The notes beneath the pieces are model-generated. The model saw only the letters and a program-made list of their open reading frames with translations. It was not told the DNA's origin and made no database searches. From assembly GCA_903874275.1 (NCBI GenBank), contig CAIQRS010000118.1:1-37575 (forward strand): 37,575 bases of DNA, given 5' to 3'. The DNA is from an uncultured Anaeromyxobacter sp. GTDB taxonomy: Bacteria; Myxococcota; Myxococcia; Myxococcales; Anaeromyxobacteraceae. Shown one piece after another: positions 1-6,911 of the stretch (its first letter is position 1; each line of letters begins with the position of its first letter). The position numbers were made by a program, and so were the translations under genes.

Positions 1-207
1 ATCGTGGGCATCGTTGAGGCTGGCCTGGAACTCGGTCTCCGCCTTGGTGAGCGCGTCGAGTTGGTTCTGCTCGATGGCCTGGCCGATCGCCCGGCCCACG
101 TCTCGGACGCCTTCGGCCAGGACGTCGACCCCGCCGCCTGCTACACCCGACGGGGACGGGAGGCTCTGCGTCTCTACGGATGGCGACCAGACCTTGACGG
201 TAGGCAT
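1..207 (-). CDS. virion-type phage protein, N-terminal 69 residues (cut by window edge)
   Basis: The reading frame begins at an ATG at 207 and runs open through base 1, so only the first 69 residues are seen. The N-terminus (MPTVKVWSPSVET) is followed by a Gly/Val stretch and then an amphipathic helix rich in Ala, Glu and Gln. Many podovirus-type internal virion proteins start this way: a short extended piece, then a long helical region. That assignment is inference from pattern and from position downstream of a scaffold-like gene. The gene starts 7 bases after the stop of the preceding gene, so it is probably the next cistron of the same operon. Confidence 0.6.
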   Translation of the reverse strand, partial: MPTVKVWSPSVETQSLPSPSGVAGGGVDVLAEGVRDVGRAIGQAIEQNQLDALTKAETEFQASLNDAHD

Positions 208-213
208 CGGTGC

Positions 214-423
214 TTACTCCCTGGGAGTGGAAGGAACGGCTTGAAAGATGAGCTCCTCGAGCGAGAGCTCCCCGGACTTGACCGGCTGCATCGGCGGGCC
301 GACGTGAGATTCGGTCGCGCCCATCGACAGGCCGACCAGTTGCTCGAGCGTGTACGAGCGGCGCTCGCCCGACTCGGCGACGAGGGCCTTCTCCATGCGG
401 GCGACGCGGGCCTCGATGGTCAT
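214..423 (-). CDS. small helical phage protein, 69 aa
   Basis: Function not recognised. The ATG at 423 overlaps the stop of the upstream zinc-ribbon gene in an ATGA, which supports the start and translational coupling. The first 20 residues (MTIEARVARMEKALVAE) form a short coiled-coil-like helix, followed by a polar tail. The N-terminal half resembles the 75-aa product of 2795-3022: both read M-x-I-E-x-R-x-x-R-x-E-K-x-L and later have a Tyr-x-Gln-Leu-Val-like segment. The two may be paralogues within this phage. Confidence 0.65.
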   Translation of the reverse strand: MTIEARVARMEKALVAESGERRSYTLEQLVGLSMGATESHVGPPMQPVKSGELSLEELIFQAVPSTPRE

Positions 424-650
424 GACTCACCTCCGGCGGCCAGGAAGGACGGCATGGTCCTCATCGTCGTCGGCAAGGTCGGAGCCTCGTAGGTGACGAA
501 GCTGGGGATGCGCCGCCCGCACGCGCCACAATGGGCCGGCGGTCGGTTCTCCGACCTGGACGAGTAGGTTACCCGCGGGATGCCCTCGCAAAGAGGGCAC
601 GGCGTTACGGGTGCGGTACCCGTGTCGTGCTCGAGCTCGTCCCCGCTCAC
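420..650 (-). CDS. small zinc-ribbon phage protein, 76 aa
   Basis: Two CxxC knuckles (Cys18/Cys21 and Cys41/Cys44) separated by about 20 residues suggest a single structural zinc ribbon. The C-terminal 30 residues have no recognisable feature. The start ATG at 650 overlaps the stop of the scaffold-like gene (ATGA), and its own stop overlaps the next start, so it sits inside a coupled cassette. Position among virion genes suggests a structural or accessory role. No specific function can be assigned. Confidence 0.65.
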   Translation of the reverse strand: MSGDELEHDTGTAPVTPCPLCEGIPRVTYSSRSENRPPAHCGACGRRIPSFVTYEAPTLPTTMRTMPSFLAAGGES

Positions 651-1324
651 GGGTTGGCTCCGGCAGCGTCCAGGGCCTTCGCCACGCTCACCACGAACCG
701 CGCCAGCGCCGGATGGTTGCCGAGGCCGGTCTGCCGCAGGACGGCGCCCAACTCCTCGTCCCCGAACCGCGCCACCACCCTGTTCGCGCTGTCCTTGTGC
801 TGCATGAGGTCGGGATCGGCGGCCACGATCTTCTCCCAGCCGGCGACCTCGTCGTCGCTGGGGTCTTGGTGGGCGGCGGGAGGCTTCGCCCCGGAGAGGG
901 CGCGGGCATGTAGCGCGAGGAGCTTCTGCGCCTGCGCCTCGGACACCCGGAGCTCGGTGGCAAGGTTGCGAAACTCGCCCAGGAGAGGGCTCTTCGCGTC
1001 GAGGCTCTCGGGAACGCTCTCCTCCGGGATCTGCGCGACGGCGAGCGACGGATACCGCTTCTGCATGCGCTCCTCCTCGACCATCGCCTGCTTCATCGAC
1101 TCCACCGCGGCGATGGTCTTCGCCTTCGGGTCGCGCTCCGGGTCGGCGTCCGGGAGGTCGGCCATCGAGGGGTAGCGGCGCGTCGCAGTCGGTGCCGGCT
1201 TCGGGGCCTGGTCGAGACTCGGGTACCGCCCAGCGGGCGCCGGCACCTCGCTGCGGTCGGGCGCGAGCTTCGCGTGGGACGGGTAGCGAATCGCCAGGAG
1301 CTCCTCGGGGGTGAGGTCGCTCAT
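647..1324 (-). CDS. phage capsid scaffold-like protein with four RYPS motifs, 225 aa
   Basis: The C-terminal third reads like the conserved end of podovirus-type scaffolding or capsid-assembly proteins: a helix ending in QAQKLLALH, a Trp-containing segment, then RFGDEEL and GLGNHPALARF, a pattern I associate with that family. The N-terminal half is Pro/Ala-rich and holds four copies of Arg-Tyr-Pro-Ser, near residues 13, 33, 49 and 89. These repeats are not part of the usual family description and could be docking motifs for the capsid protein. It overlaps both neighbours by 4 bp. The family assignment rests on motif memory; the repeats are directly visible. Confidence 0.7.
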   Translation of the reverse strand: MSDLTPEELLAIRYPSHAKLAPDRSEVPAPAGRYPSLDQAPKPAPTATRRYPSMADLPDADPERDPKAKTIAAVESMKQAMVEEERMQKRYPSLAVAQIPEESVPESLDAKSPLLGEFRNLATELRVSEAQAQKLLALHARALSGAKPPAAHQDPSDDEVAGWEKIVAADPDLMQHKDSANRVVARFGDEELGAVLRQTGLGNHPALARFVVSVAKALDAAGANP

Positions 1325-1674
1325 GGCTGGATCACCCGGTTGAGGGGCTGCGTCGCCCCGGCAGCGGCCTCGGACGGGGCCTTCGCTGCGGCGTATGCCG
1401 CGTTGCGCGCCCGGTGGGCGTTGTACGCGTCGAGCTCCTCGGGGGTGAGGCCGTGCTCGATCGTGCGGCTCTCGTCGGGCGCCTTCTCTCCGAGCAGCGG
1501 GACGACGACGCCGATCTTCTCGAGCTCGCGCTGGGCCTCGAGGTTGACCGGCAGGAACGTGCGACTCGGGACGAAGCCGGCCGGCGCGTCGAAGACCTCT
1601 CCCGCGGGAACGAACGGGCCGCCGGGGACGGGAATGCCAGGATGGACCACCACCAGATAGCGAGCGGCGCTCAT
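1321..1674 (-). CDS. hypothetical phage virion-region protein, 117 aa
   Basis: Not recognised. ATG at 1674, one base after the stop of the upstream coiled-coil gene; its stop overlaps the scaffold-like gene start (ATGA). The N-terminal half is beta-rich with many Pro, Val and Gly (PGIPVPGGPFVPAGEVF), and the C-terminal half is Ala-rich and helical. Location directly upstream of the scaffold-like gene suggests a virion or portal-region accessory protein, but this is position-based inference. Confidence 0.65.
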   Translation of the reverse strand: MSAARYLVVVHPGIPVPGGPFVPAGEVFDAPAGFVPSRTFLPVNLEAQRELEKIGVVVPLLGEKAPDESRTIEHGLTPEELDAYNAHRARNAAYAAAKAPSEAAAGATQPLNRVIQP

Positions 1675-1675
1675 G

Positions 1676-2296
1676 TCACTTCCCTCCCGTGTAGATGCGA
1701 CGGGCCTGGGCCTGTGCTGCGGCGAGCCGCTGCCCCTCGACCATGTCGATGTGGGCTCGGGACGCGATCGAATCGAGGGCCTCGCCGACGGCCGCCCAGA
1801 AGGCGCCGCGCCCCTGCCCGACGACGTCCACGCAGCCGCTCCACGGGGTCCGGTTCGCCACGGCGAGCCCGGCTTCCTGCGCGAGCCTCCGCGCCGTCTT
1901 GAGGCGCTCGCCGTGGGCGCGCACGCGGCCCACCGCGGCCTCGTCCAGGGCCCGGAAGTAGGCGGCGAGCTCGGCCGCGTCGCTCGCGAGCTCCGCGTCG
2001 AACCTGACCACCGCCAGGCGAGCCTCCCCGCGCTTCGCGGCGACGAGCTCCTCCTCGGCGGTCGCGACCGCCCCCCGCGCCGCGATGGCGCGAGCCTCGA
2101 ACGCCCGGACGCGGGCGCGCACGGCTGCCACGGTGTGGACCAGGGCGTCGTACTTCGCGGCGCTCGTCGGGTCGGCTCCGGCGAGCTTCGACTCCTGCTC
2201 GGCGAGCTCCTTCCCGACTGTGCCGGCGAGCTCCTCCGCTTCTCGCGCTGCTCGCTCCGCGCTTGCAACCTTTGCCATCGCTTCCTTGATGCTCAT
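1676..2296 (-). CDS. long coiled-coil phage protein, 206 aa
   Basis: ATG at 2296 preceded by GGAG 8-9 bases upstream. The first 130 residues are almost entirely Ala, Glu, Lys, Arg and Leu and should form a long alpha-helical coiled coil; the rest is less regular, with a Trp-Ser-Gly-Cys segment near residue 150. No enzymatic motif is visible. It lies between an HTH gene and a virion-type gene. It could be a tail or head-associated filament, or a second scaffold-type protein. I cannot choose between these. Confidence 0.65.
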   Translation of the reverse strand: MSIKEAMAKVASAERAAREAEELAGTVGKELAEQESKLAGADPTSAAKYDALVHTVAAVRARVRAFEARAIAARGAVATAEEELVAAKRGEARLAVVRFDAELASDAAELAAYFRALDEAAVGRVRAHGERLKTARRLAQEAGLAVANRTPWSGCVDVVGQGRGAFWAAVGEALDSIASRAHIDMVEGQRLAAAQAQARRIYTGGK

Positions 2297-2321
2297 GTGC
2301 TTGCTCCGCTGAGGGTGTGCT

Positions 2322-2822
2322 TCATGCGACGCCGGCAGCGCCGACGACGGTGGGGAAGTTGGGGGACCGCGGAGCGCCCCGGACCTCGGCGACCAGGCGC
2401 TCGATCTCGGCCATCCGATCCTCGAGGTCGCTGGCCTTCCGGGCGGCCATGAAGGTATCGAGGAGGGACCGGCAGGCGCCGAGACGTACCTGCTCGCTCT
2501 CCGCACCGTCACGAAGCTGGGCGAGCGTGCGGGCGGATGCGGCGGCTTCGCCGGCCAGGAGCCCGACCACGGCCTCGAGGATGCGACCGCGTGCAGCCGA
2601 GACCCGGGCTGCGAAGTCGGGTTCTGCGGCCCACCGGACGAGGTTCCGCTTGCTGACGCGGACCTGGGCGCAGACGTCGCCGTAGGACCGCCCGGCGGCC
2701 AGGAGGGGGATGGCGGCGGCCTGCTTCGCCGCGGTGCGGCTCTCCCGGGCGGTTCCCGTCGAAGCCGCGGTGGTTCCCGGGGAGGCCAAAGAGGTCACTT
2801 CCGGCTCGCCCCCACGACCCAC
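2322..2822 (-). CDS. HTH protein resembling phage terminase small subunits, 166 aa
   Basis: A helix-turn-helix lies near residues 38-68 (LLAAGRSYGDVCAQVRVSKR followed by a Trp helix). It is followed by a long helical region with RILEAVVGLL and a C-terminal helix. The order HTH, then 'PDFAARVSAARGRILEA', then paired helices is seen in small-terminase-like HTH proteins that bind phage DNA before packaging. Location next to virion genes fits. No large terminase is adjacent in the window, so a transcription-factor role is also possible. The start overlaps the end of the preceding gene by 28 bp, the largest overlap in the cluster. Confidence 0.6.
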   Translation of the reverse strand: MGRGGEPEVTSLASPGTTAASTGTARESRTAAKQAAAIPLLAAGRSYGDVCAQVRVSKRNLVRWAAEPDFAARVSAARGRILEAVVGLLAGEAAASARTLAQLRDGAESEQVRLGACRSLLDTFMAARKASDLEDRMAEIERLVAEVRGAPRSPNFPTVVGAAGVA

Positions 2823-3022
2823 TCGGCGGGGCTTCGTTCACCTGGCCGCAGGACGAGCTCGGGAGGCCCGACCAGTTCGCGCAGGGCCTCGATGCTCAAC
2901 TCGGGGTTGGCGCGGCGGTGGCCCGCAGCGCGCACGAGTTGCGAGTAGGAGAGCACGCGGCAGGCACTCTCGCCGGCACGGAGATCCTTCTCGAGGCGGT
3001 CGAGCCGCTGCTCGATGCTCAT
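2795..3022 (-). CDS. small helical phage protein, 75 aa
   Basis: Unrecognised. ATG at 3022 overlaps the stop of the 58-aa gene upstream (ATGA). The N-terminal helix MSIEQRLDRLEKDLRAGES and the following Tyr-Ser-Gln-Leu-Val resemble the 69-aa product of 214-423, so the two may be duplicates. The C-terminus is Pro/Arg-rich and overlaps the start of the HTH gene by 28 bp. Confidence 0.6.
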   Translation of the reverse strand: MSIEQRLDRLEKDLRAGESACRVLSYSQLVRAAGHRRANPELSIEALRELVGPPELVLRPGERSPAEWVVGASRK

Positions 3023-3195
3023 CGCTCGGCCCGCCCTTCGCGCCAGGAGGAGAGGAGCTCCCGAACGATGGCCGAACAGTCGAGGCGGATCGCCTCTCCG
3101 GCCTCGAGCCGGCGCAAGGCCTCCCTCCGCAGGGCGCTCCTGTCTTCCGGGGCGAGTCGGAGAAGCGTGGGCTCGGTTCGCGTGTCGGTGCTCAT
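3019..3195 (-). CDS. tiny phage protein, 58 aa
   Basis: A short frame starting at ATG 3195, with its stop overlapping the next ATG (ATGA). The product starts MSTDTRTEPTLLRL and is mostly one amphipathic helix rich in Arg, Glu and Leu (ALRREALRRLEAGEAIRL). No known motif. The coupled overlap and the lack of any other frame bridging 3023-3207 support it as a real gene. Confidence 0.55.
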   Translation of the reverse strand: MSTDTRTEPTLLRLAPEDRSALRREALRRLEAGEAIRLDCSAIVRELLSSWREGRAER

Positions 3196-3207
3196 GATCC
3201 ACGGCTA

Positions 3208-3474
3208 TCAGGCGACCGCGCGCCCCGTAAGGTGGACAACTGGAACGTCGCCGTCGGCCAATTGGGGCGCGGCCACCGCGGCGAGGGCCGCCCTCATCCG
3301 GCAGGAGCGCGCCCATCCGCTCGTGTTCCGCGAGTCGAGCCTGGTCCCGCAGCCGCAGCGGCAGAAGACGAGCGACCGGCGGGCGCGGGAGCAGCGGATG
3401 CAGACCCCGGAGCGGTTGTGCGAGGCCAGGGCGCGTCCGCAGACGGCGCAGGTGTTCGACCCGTGGCGCGTCAC
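3208..3474 (-). CDS. double zinc-ribbon phage protein, 88 aa
   Basis: Starts at GTG 3474, which overlaps the stop of the resolvase gene (GTGA). It has a first zinc ribbon with Cys9/Cys12 and Cys25/Cys28 and a second Cys cluster (Cys38, Cys40, Cys42, Cys58), joined by a basic linker. The repeated Ser-x-Asn-x-Ser-Gly before the second Cys pair of each half (SHNRSGVC and SRNTSGWARSC) suggests that the two halves are duplicated. This is likely a nucleic-acid-binding accessory protein of the replication/recombination module. Exact role unknown. Confidence 0.7.
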   Translation of the reverse strand: MTRHGSNTCAVCGRALASHNRSGVCIRCSRARRSLVFCRCGCGTRLDSRNTSGWARSCRMRAALAAVAAPQLADGDVPVVHLTGRAVA

Positions 3475-4025
3475 GGCTTCGCCCCTACGGGCGCGGCGAG
3501 GCGGCGGGCCATCCGCAGGGGCTCGGAGTCGAGGCAGGCCAGGACGACGCCCACGGCGTCGGCAGCGTGCTCCCACAGGGTCGTCTGCCGGGGCCACTCG
3601 ATGCCCGGGAAGCGGGTCTCTACCGCCAGGACGACCTCGTCCTTCGCCGCGGTCTTCCGGCCGGTCACCGCGAGCTTCACGTCCATCGGGGACGCCTGGA
3701 CGAGCGGGAGGTCGAACCGCTGGGCCAGGGCGAACACCACCCCGAAGGCGGCCCCCATCTTCGCGGCGCTCCCGGCGTTCCGCGGCCAGGAGGGCGCCTC
3801 GATGGCGATGGCGACGGGCCGGTGGGCCTCGAGCGCGTCGATGACCTCGGCGGCGAGCTCCCGGGCGCGGCGGGCCAGGTCGTCGGCAGCGCGGACGCCC
3901 ACCTTCCGGTCGGAAGGCTTCGACGTGAAGACCCACGCCCGGACGAGTTCCTCGCCGGCCGGAAGCAGGCGCACCACGGCGAGACCGCAGGACGCGAGCC
4001 CGGAGTCGATGCCAAGGACGGTCAT
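3471..4025 (-). CDS. RuvC-like Holliday junction resolvase, 184 aa
   Basis: RNase-H-fold resolvase expected to cut four-way junctions or branched phage DNA before packaging. Catalytic acidic residues are visible: Asp7 in GIDSG, Glu76 in AIEAPS, and Asp156 in EHAADAVG, with the spacing expected for RuvC-type enzymes. Length (184 aa) matches the family. ATG at 4025 was chosen because the conserved first strand MTVLGIDSG begins there; the longer upstream extension is low-complexity Arg/Ser. Its stop overlaps the GTG of the double zinc-ribbon gene. It sits in a replication cassette with a DnaB helicase, as in many temperate phages. I consider it phage-encoded rather than the host ruvC because no ruvA/ruvB is nearby. 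Confidence 0.85.
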   Translation of the reverse strand: MTVLGIDSGLASCGLAVVRLLPAGEELVRAWVFTSKPSDRKVGVRAADDLARRARELAAEVIDALEAHRPVAIAIEAPSWPRNAGSAAKMGAAFGVVFALAQRFDLPLVQASPMDVKLAVTGRKTAAKDEVVLAVETRFPGIEWPRQTTLWEHAADAVGVVLACLDSEPLRMARRLAAPVGAKP

Positions 4026-4044
4026 GCTGAGCTCACGGCTTCGT

Positions 4045-4242
4045 TCACGAGATGGCCTCCGGCTTGTCGAGACAGGTGCCGGCGTGACAGGGGAGCGAGC
4101 GGGCGAGCAGGCGCAGGCCCGCAACGAGGGTCGTAGGAACGGCGAGGCGCATGGTCCGGTGCGCGTCCTCGGCCCGCTGGGCGGCGACGGCCAGGTCGAG
4201 GAGCGGCACGAGGGGACGACCGCAGCGGGGGCACGGGGTCAT
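4045..4242 (-). CDS. small zinc-ribbon phage protein, 65 aa
   Basis: Cys4/Cys7 (CPRC) and Cys52/Cys57 flank an Ala/Leu/Arg-rich helix, giving a split zinc knuckle. ATG at 4242 overlaps the stop of the HTH gene upstream (ATGA). It lies between an HTH protein and the resolvase. No specific function; probably a nucleic-acid-binding accessory protein of the phage. Confidence 0.6.
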   Translation of the reverse strand: MTPCPRCGRPLVPLLDLAVAAQRAEDAHRTMRLAVPTTLVAGLRLLARSLPCHAGTCLDKPEAIS

Positions 4243-4487
4243 GGCGCGGCGCCCCTCGCCCGCACCGCGTACAGGGCCACTCCGGGGACCCGCATACCGC
4301 CCTTGCCGTCCTGGACCGTGACCTTGAGCTTCCGGCAGGCCATGAGGATCCGCGCCCTGGTGTCGGTCCGCTGCCGGCCGCCCCAGTAGAGCCGGCGAAC
4401 GCTGCGGTCCGAAACGCCTGCCTCCCGGGCGATGGCGCGGACCGTCCAGGTGTTCCACATGGCCAGGCTTCGCCAGGTGTTGCTCAC
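4239..4487 (-). CDS. HTH phage protein, 82 aa
   Basis: Starts at GTG 4487, overlapping the preceding stop (GTGA). Residues 14-35 (TVRAIAREAGVSDRSVRRLY) form a helix-turn-helix of LacI or replisome-helper type: AIAREAGVS, then a recognition helix. A second helix (ARILMACRKL) follows, like the N-terminal domain of LacI-type regulators. No ligand-binding domain is present, so this is a stand-alone DNA-binding domain. It probably regulates or helps the phage replication module. Confidence 0.65.
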   Translation of the reverse strand: MSNTWRSLAMWNTWTVRAIAREAGVSDRSVRRLYWGGRQRTDTRARILMACRKLKVTVQDGKGGMRVPGVALYAVRARGAAP

Positions 4488-4681
4488 GACTCCCCTCCCC
4501 CGGCCGGCGCCGTGGGCTCCAGGGACTCGACGCCCGAGCCCAGACACCGCGGGCAGTCGGGCAGGACGGCCAGGCGCCTCGTGGAGCTCGGCACCTCGAG
4601 GGCGCGCTCGTAGCAGGTTCGGCATGGACGGAAGGGCCAGGGCCGCTCCCAGGCCTCGGGCGGGCGTGTGCCGGTGGCCAT
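4484..4681 (-). CDS. small DnaJ-type zinc-finger protein, 65 aa
   Basis: Two CxxC pairs (Cys20/Cys23 and Cys43/Cys46, the latter followed by Leu-Gly-Ser-Gly) match a single DnaJ-like zinc finger. The ATG at 4681 shares one base with the stop of the DnaB gene (TGATG), the tightest form of coupling in the cluster. Function unknown; it may be a helper of the helicase cassette. Confidence 0.6.
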   Translation of the reverse strand: MATGTRPPEAWERPWPFRPCRTCYERALEVPSSTRRLAVLPDCPRCLGSGVESLEPTAPAGGGES

Positions 4682-5925
4682 CACCCCTCCACGGCCATGA
4701 AGTCGGGATCCCAGTGCAGAACCAGGCGCCCGGTCGGCCCGTTGCGGTTCTTCGCCAGGTTGATCGAGAGGTCCCGGGGGCCGGTTCGGTAGAGCATCGC
4801 GACGACGTGGGAGGCATCCTCGACGTCGCCGCTGTTCTTGAGGTCGGAGAGGCGTGGTTCCTGCCCCTCCCGCCTCTCGAGCTCCCGGTTCAGGTGGACG
4901 CATAGGACCGGCGCGGCGCCCACCGCCTGCGCAGCGTCGCGAAAGGTCCGCGCCACCACCCCGAGCTCCCGGTCGAGCCTGGACTCGAAACCTTCGGCCC
5001 GCCGGAGGACGACCTCGGCCAGGTTGTCGAGCACGAAGACCCGGGTGCGGTGCTCGCGCGCGTCCCGCCGGATCGCCGCTGCGATGTCGAGGATCGTGCG
5101 CCCGTGGGCGTCGTCGACCCGGATCGGGAGGTTCGCGCCGGCCGCAAGGAGTGGCGTCGCGCGCTGCCAATGCTCGTCCTTCCAGCGCCGGCCGTCCCGG
5201 AGCAGGGGCGACGGGATCCGTGCCCGGCGCGAGATGGCACGGTCTGCGAGCGCGTCAGCGTAGTCCTCGAGTTGGAAGATCGTCACCGGGAACCCCGCCC
5301 TGGCAACGTGGTCGGCGATGGTAGAGACGAGCGCCGTCTTCCCCACCCCGGGCCGCGCCGCGATCGTGAACAGGTGACCGGGCCGCAGGCCGCCGACCAG
5401 GTTGTCGAGCACCGACAGCCCGGTCGGGAAGACCTCCCGCACCGCCTCGCCCCTCCACTGCGCCTCGAGCTCGTTCAGCCGGTCCGCCATCACGTCGCCC
5501 AGGAGGCGCGAGGGGCAGTGCCTCGAGTGCTCGAGGGCGGCCAGGCGCGCGGCGTAGCGATCGAGGAGCGCGCGGGACGGCTCGTTACCAGCCTGGCGCT
5601 GGATCTCCCTCGCGATCCCGACGAGCTCCCGCCTGACCCAGAGGTCGGCGAGGGCTTCGGTGTGCGCCCGGACGTCGCCCCGATCGCTGGCCAGGATCTC
5701 CGTGAGGATGCCAGGGGTCCCGAGGTCCTTGCTCAGGAGCACCGGGTCGACGACCTGGTGGGCTCGCCGACGGGCGATGAGCAGGGGCGCAACTGCCAGG
5801 TGGGCCGGGGCCGCCGCGAACAGTTCCGGCCGCACGATGTCGGCGATCTCGTCGAACAGGTCCTGGTCGAGGATCATCGAGCAAAGGACCGACCGCTCGA
5901 GGTCGATGCTCGTGTCGGGCCTCAC
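4681..5925 (-). CDS. dnaB: phage replicative DNA helicase, DnaB-like, 414 aa
   Basis: Hexameric 5'-3' helicase for phage DNA replication. An N-terminal DnaB-type helical domain (about residues 5-100, with ERSVLCSMI near the start) precedes a RecA-like domain. Walker A is ARPGVGKT at 190-197, the second motif FQLED at 217-221, Walker B RVFVLDNL at 295-302, and the DnaB-specific RLSDLKNSG at 358-366 precedes a Val-Val-x-x-Leu-Tyr-Arg strand. Compared with typical DnaB (about 450-470 aa) it is slightly short, as phage versions often are. The GTG start at 5925 overlaps the stop of the replication-organiser gene (GTGA); longer extensions lack the family pattern. The organiser/helicase pair resembles lambda O/P or DnaD/DnaB-type modules. 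Confidence 0.92.
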   Translation of the reverse strand: MRPDTSIDLERSVLCSMILDQDLFDEIADIVRPELFAAAPAHLAVAPLLIARRRAHQVVDPVLLSKDLGTPGILTEILASDRGDVRAHTEALADLWVRRELVGIAREIQRQAGNEPSRALLDRYAARLAALEHSRHCPSRLLGDVMADRLNELEAQWRGEAVREVFPTGLSVLDNLVGGLRPGHLFTIAARPGVGKTALVSTIADHVARAGFPVTIFQLEDYADALADRAISRRARIPSPLLRDGRRWKDEHWQRATPLLAAGANLPIRVDDAHGRTILDIAAAIRRDAREHRTRVFVLDNLAEVVLRRAEGFESRLDRELGVVARTFRDAAQAVGAAPVLCVHLNRELERREGQEPRLSDLKNSGDVEDASHVVAMLYRTGPRDLSINLAKNRNGPTGRLVLHWDPDFMAVEG

Positions 5926-6911
5926 GGGAGGCTCCCCCCGTAGACCGGGCGCCCGTCCTCGTCGATGCCCTTGAGCTCCCGCAGCTCCGACGCCGGGGCG
6001 GCCCGGCCGGCGGACCCGTTCCTGCCCCCCGGGCGCTCGCTGGCGGCCGTCAGGGCGCGCGCAACGTCCTGGATGCGGGGACGCCACCCCCCGCGGGCGT
6101 AGAGGGCCCGGAAGGCGGCCAGGACGCGCTCAGGGGTGACGCCCGGGGTCTTGAGCGCCCTCTTGAGCTGGGTCCGCTCCTCGACGATGGCCTCGACGTA
6201 GGGGTCGCCCTGCTCCCGGATGAACCTGACGAGCTCGAGGCGAAGGGGCTCCACGGGTGACCCGTCCGTGGTGTCTGCCTTCTTCGCCCTCTTGGGCTTG
6301 AGGGGAGCCGGCGGCGAAGCCGAAGGCTCAGGCGAAGCCTCTGGTCTTGAATGAGCGGGTGCGGGAGCGGGAGCGGGAGTGGCTACCGTTTGCTGCCCGT
6401 TTGCTGCCCCGTTGCTACTACCGAGCAGCAACTTGCCGTCCGTTTGCTGCCCACTTGCTGCCCGGTTGCTGGCCGTTTGCTTGCCGCCCTTGCGCCCCGC
6501 CTCGGCTCGGAGCTCGGAGATCGTCCTCCCGTCGGCTTGCCGCGCCGCCTCGAGGTGGACTCGCCGCTTCACATACCGGGGCGCGTGATCGAAGAGGTCG
6601 TGGACGCGGTAGGTGCCCGGCTCTCCCTCTGGCCACCCGGGCGAGCCGCCCTCCTCGATGAACCCGGAGTGGCCGGGACCGCCGGCCTCGAGCAGGGCGG
6701 TCACCAGGGCGCCCTCGCGGCCACCCCACCCTGCCCTCGCCTCCACGTCGGTCGCGTCGCCCAGGTAGGGGTCCCCGTTCTCGTAGCAGGCATCCCAGAG
6801 GAGCTCGAGGACCCCGCGGGCCAGTACCGGGCCGAATCCCACCTGGAACCCGTCGAGGTCCCGGGCCAGGCGGCGGGTCTTCCGGTGCAGCATCATCCCG
6901 GGACGCCCCAT
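5922..6911 (-). CDS. phage replication-organiser-like protein, 329 aa
   Basis: Likely origin-binding or helicase-loading protein. The N-terminal domain (about residues 10-130) contains DGFQVGFGPVLARGVLELLW and later RVHDLFDHAPRYVKRRV, a layout seen in phage replisome organisers. Residues 130-200 form a Gln/Asn/Ser/Ala-rich then Pro/Ala-rich linker, and a helical C-terminal domain (220-300) follows. The linker is encoded by 11-bp DNA repeats (6388-6485). ATG at 6911 shares one base with the previous stop (TGATG), and its own stop overlaps the DnaB GTG. Position directly ahead of DnaB is the main support for function; no single diagnostic motif is visible. Confidence 0.65.
   Translation of the reverse strand: MGRPGMMLHRKTRRLARDLDGFQVGFGPVLARGVLELLWDACYENGDPYLGDATDVEARAGWGGREGALVTALLEAGGPGHSGFIEEGGSPGWPEGEPGTYRVHDLFDHAPRYVKRRVHLEAARQADGRTISELRAEAGRKGGKQTASNRAASGQQTDGKLLLGSSNGAANGQQTVATPAPAPAPAHSRPEASPEPSASPPAPLKPKRAKKADTTDGSPVEPLRLELVRFIREQGDPYVEAIVEERTQLKRALKTPGVTPERVLAAFRALYARGGWRPRIQDVARALTAASERPGGRNGSAGRAAPASELRELKGIDEDGRPVYGGSLP
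6388..6485. repeat. 11-bp direct repeats (possible phage origin iterons)
   Basis: Two perfect copies of GTTTGCTGCCC lie at 6388 and 6399. A third perfect copy at 6442 is followed at 11-bp steps by ACTTGCTGCCC (6453), GGTTGCTGGCC (6464) and a degenerate copy at 6475. Between the two groups is an inverted repeat, GTTGCT (6411-6416) with AGCAAC (6426-6431). The 11-bp period is not a multiple of three although the repeats lie inside a coding region, so they appear to be organised at the DNA level. Location inside a replication gene next to DnaB recalls the lambda origin within gene O. Origin function is inference. Confidence 0.55.

Noticed and set aside
6362-6380. GGGAGC-type hexamer repeat as a separate element
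   Set aside because: It is in codon phase and encodes a simple Pro-Ala linker, so protein low complexity explains it.
6388-6485. CRISPR array
   Set aside because: Units are 11 bp without spacers and lie in a coding gene; no cas genes are present.
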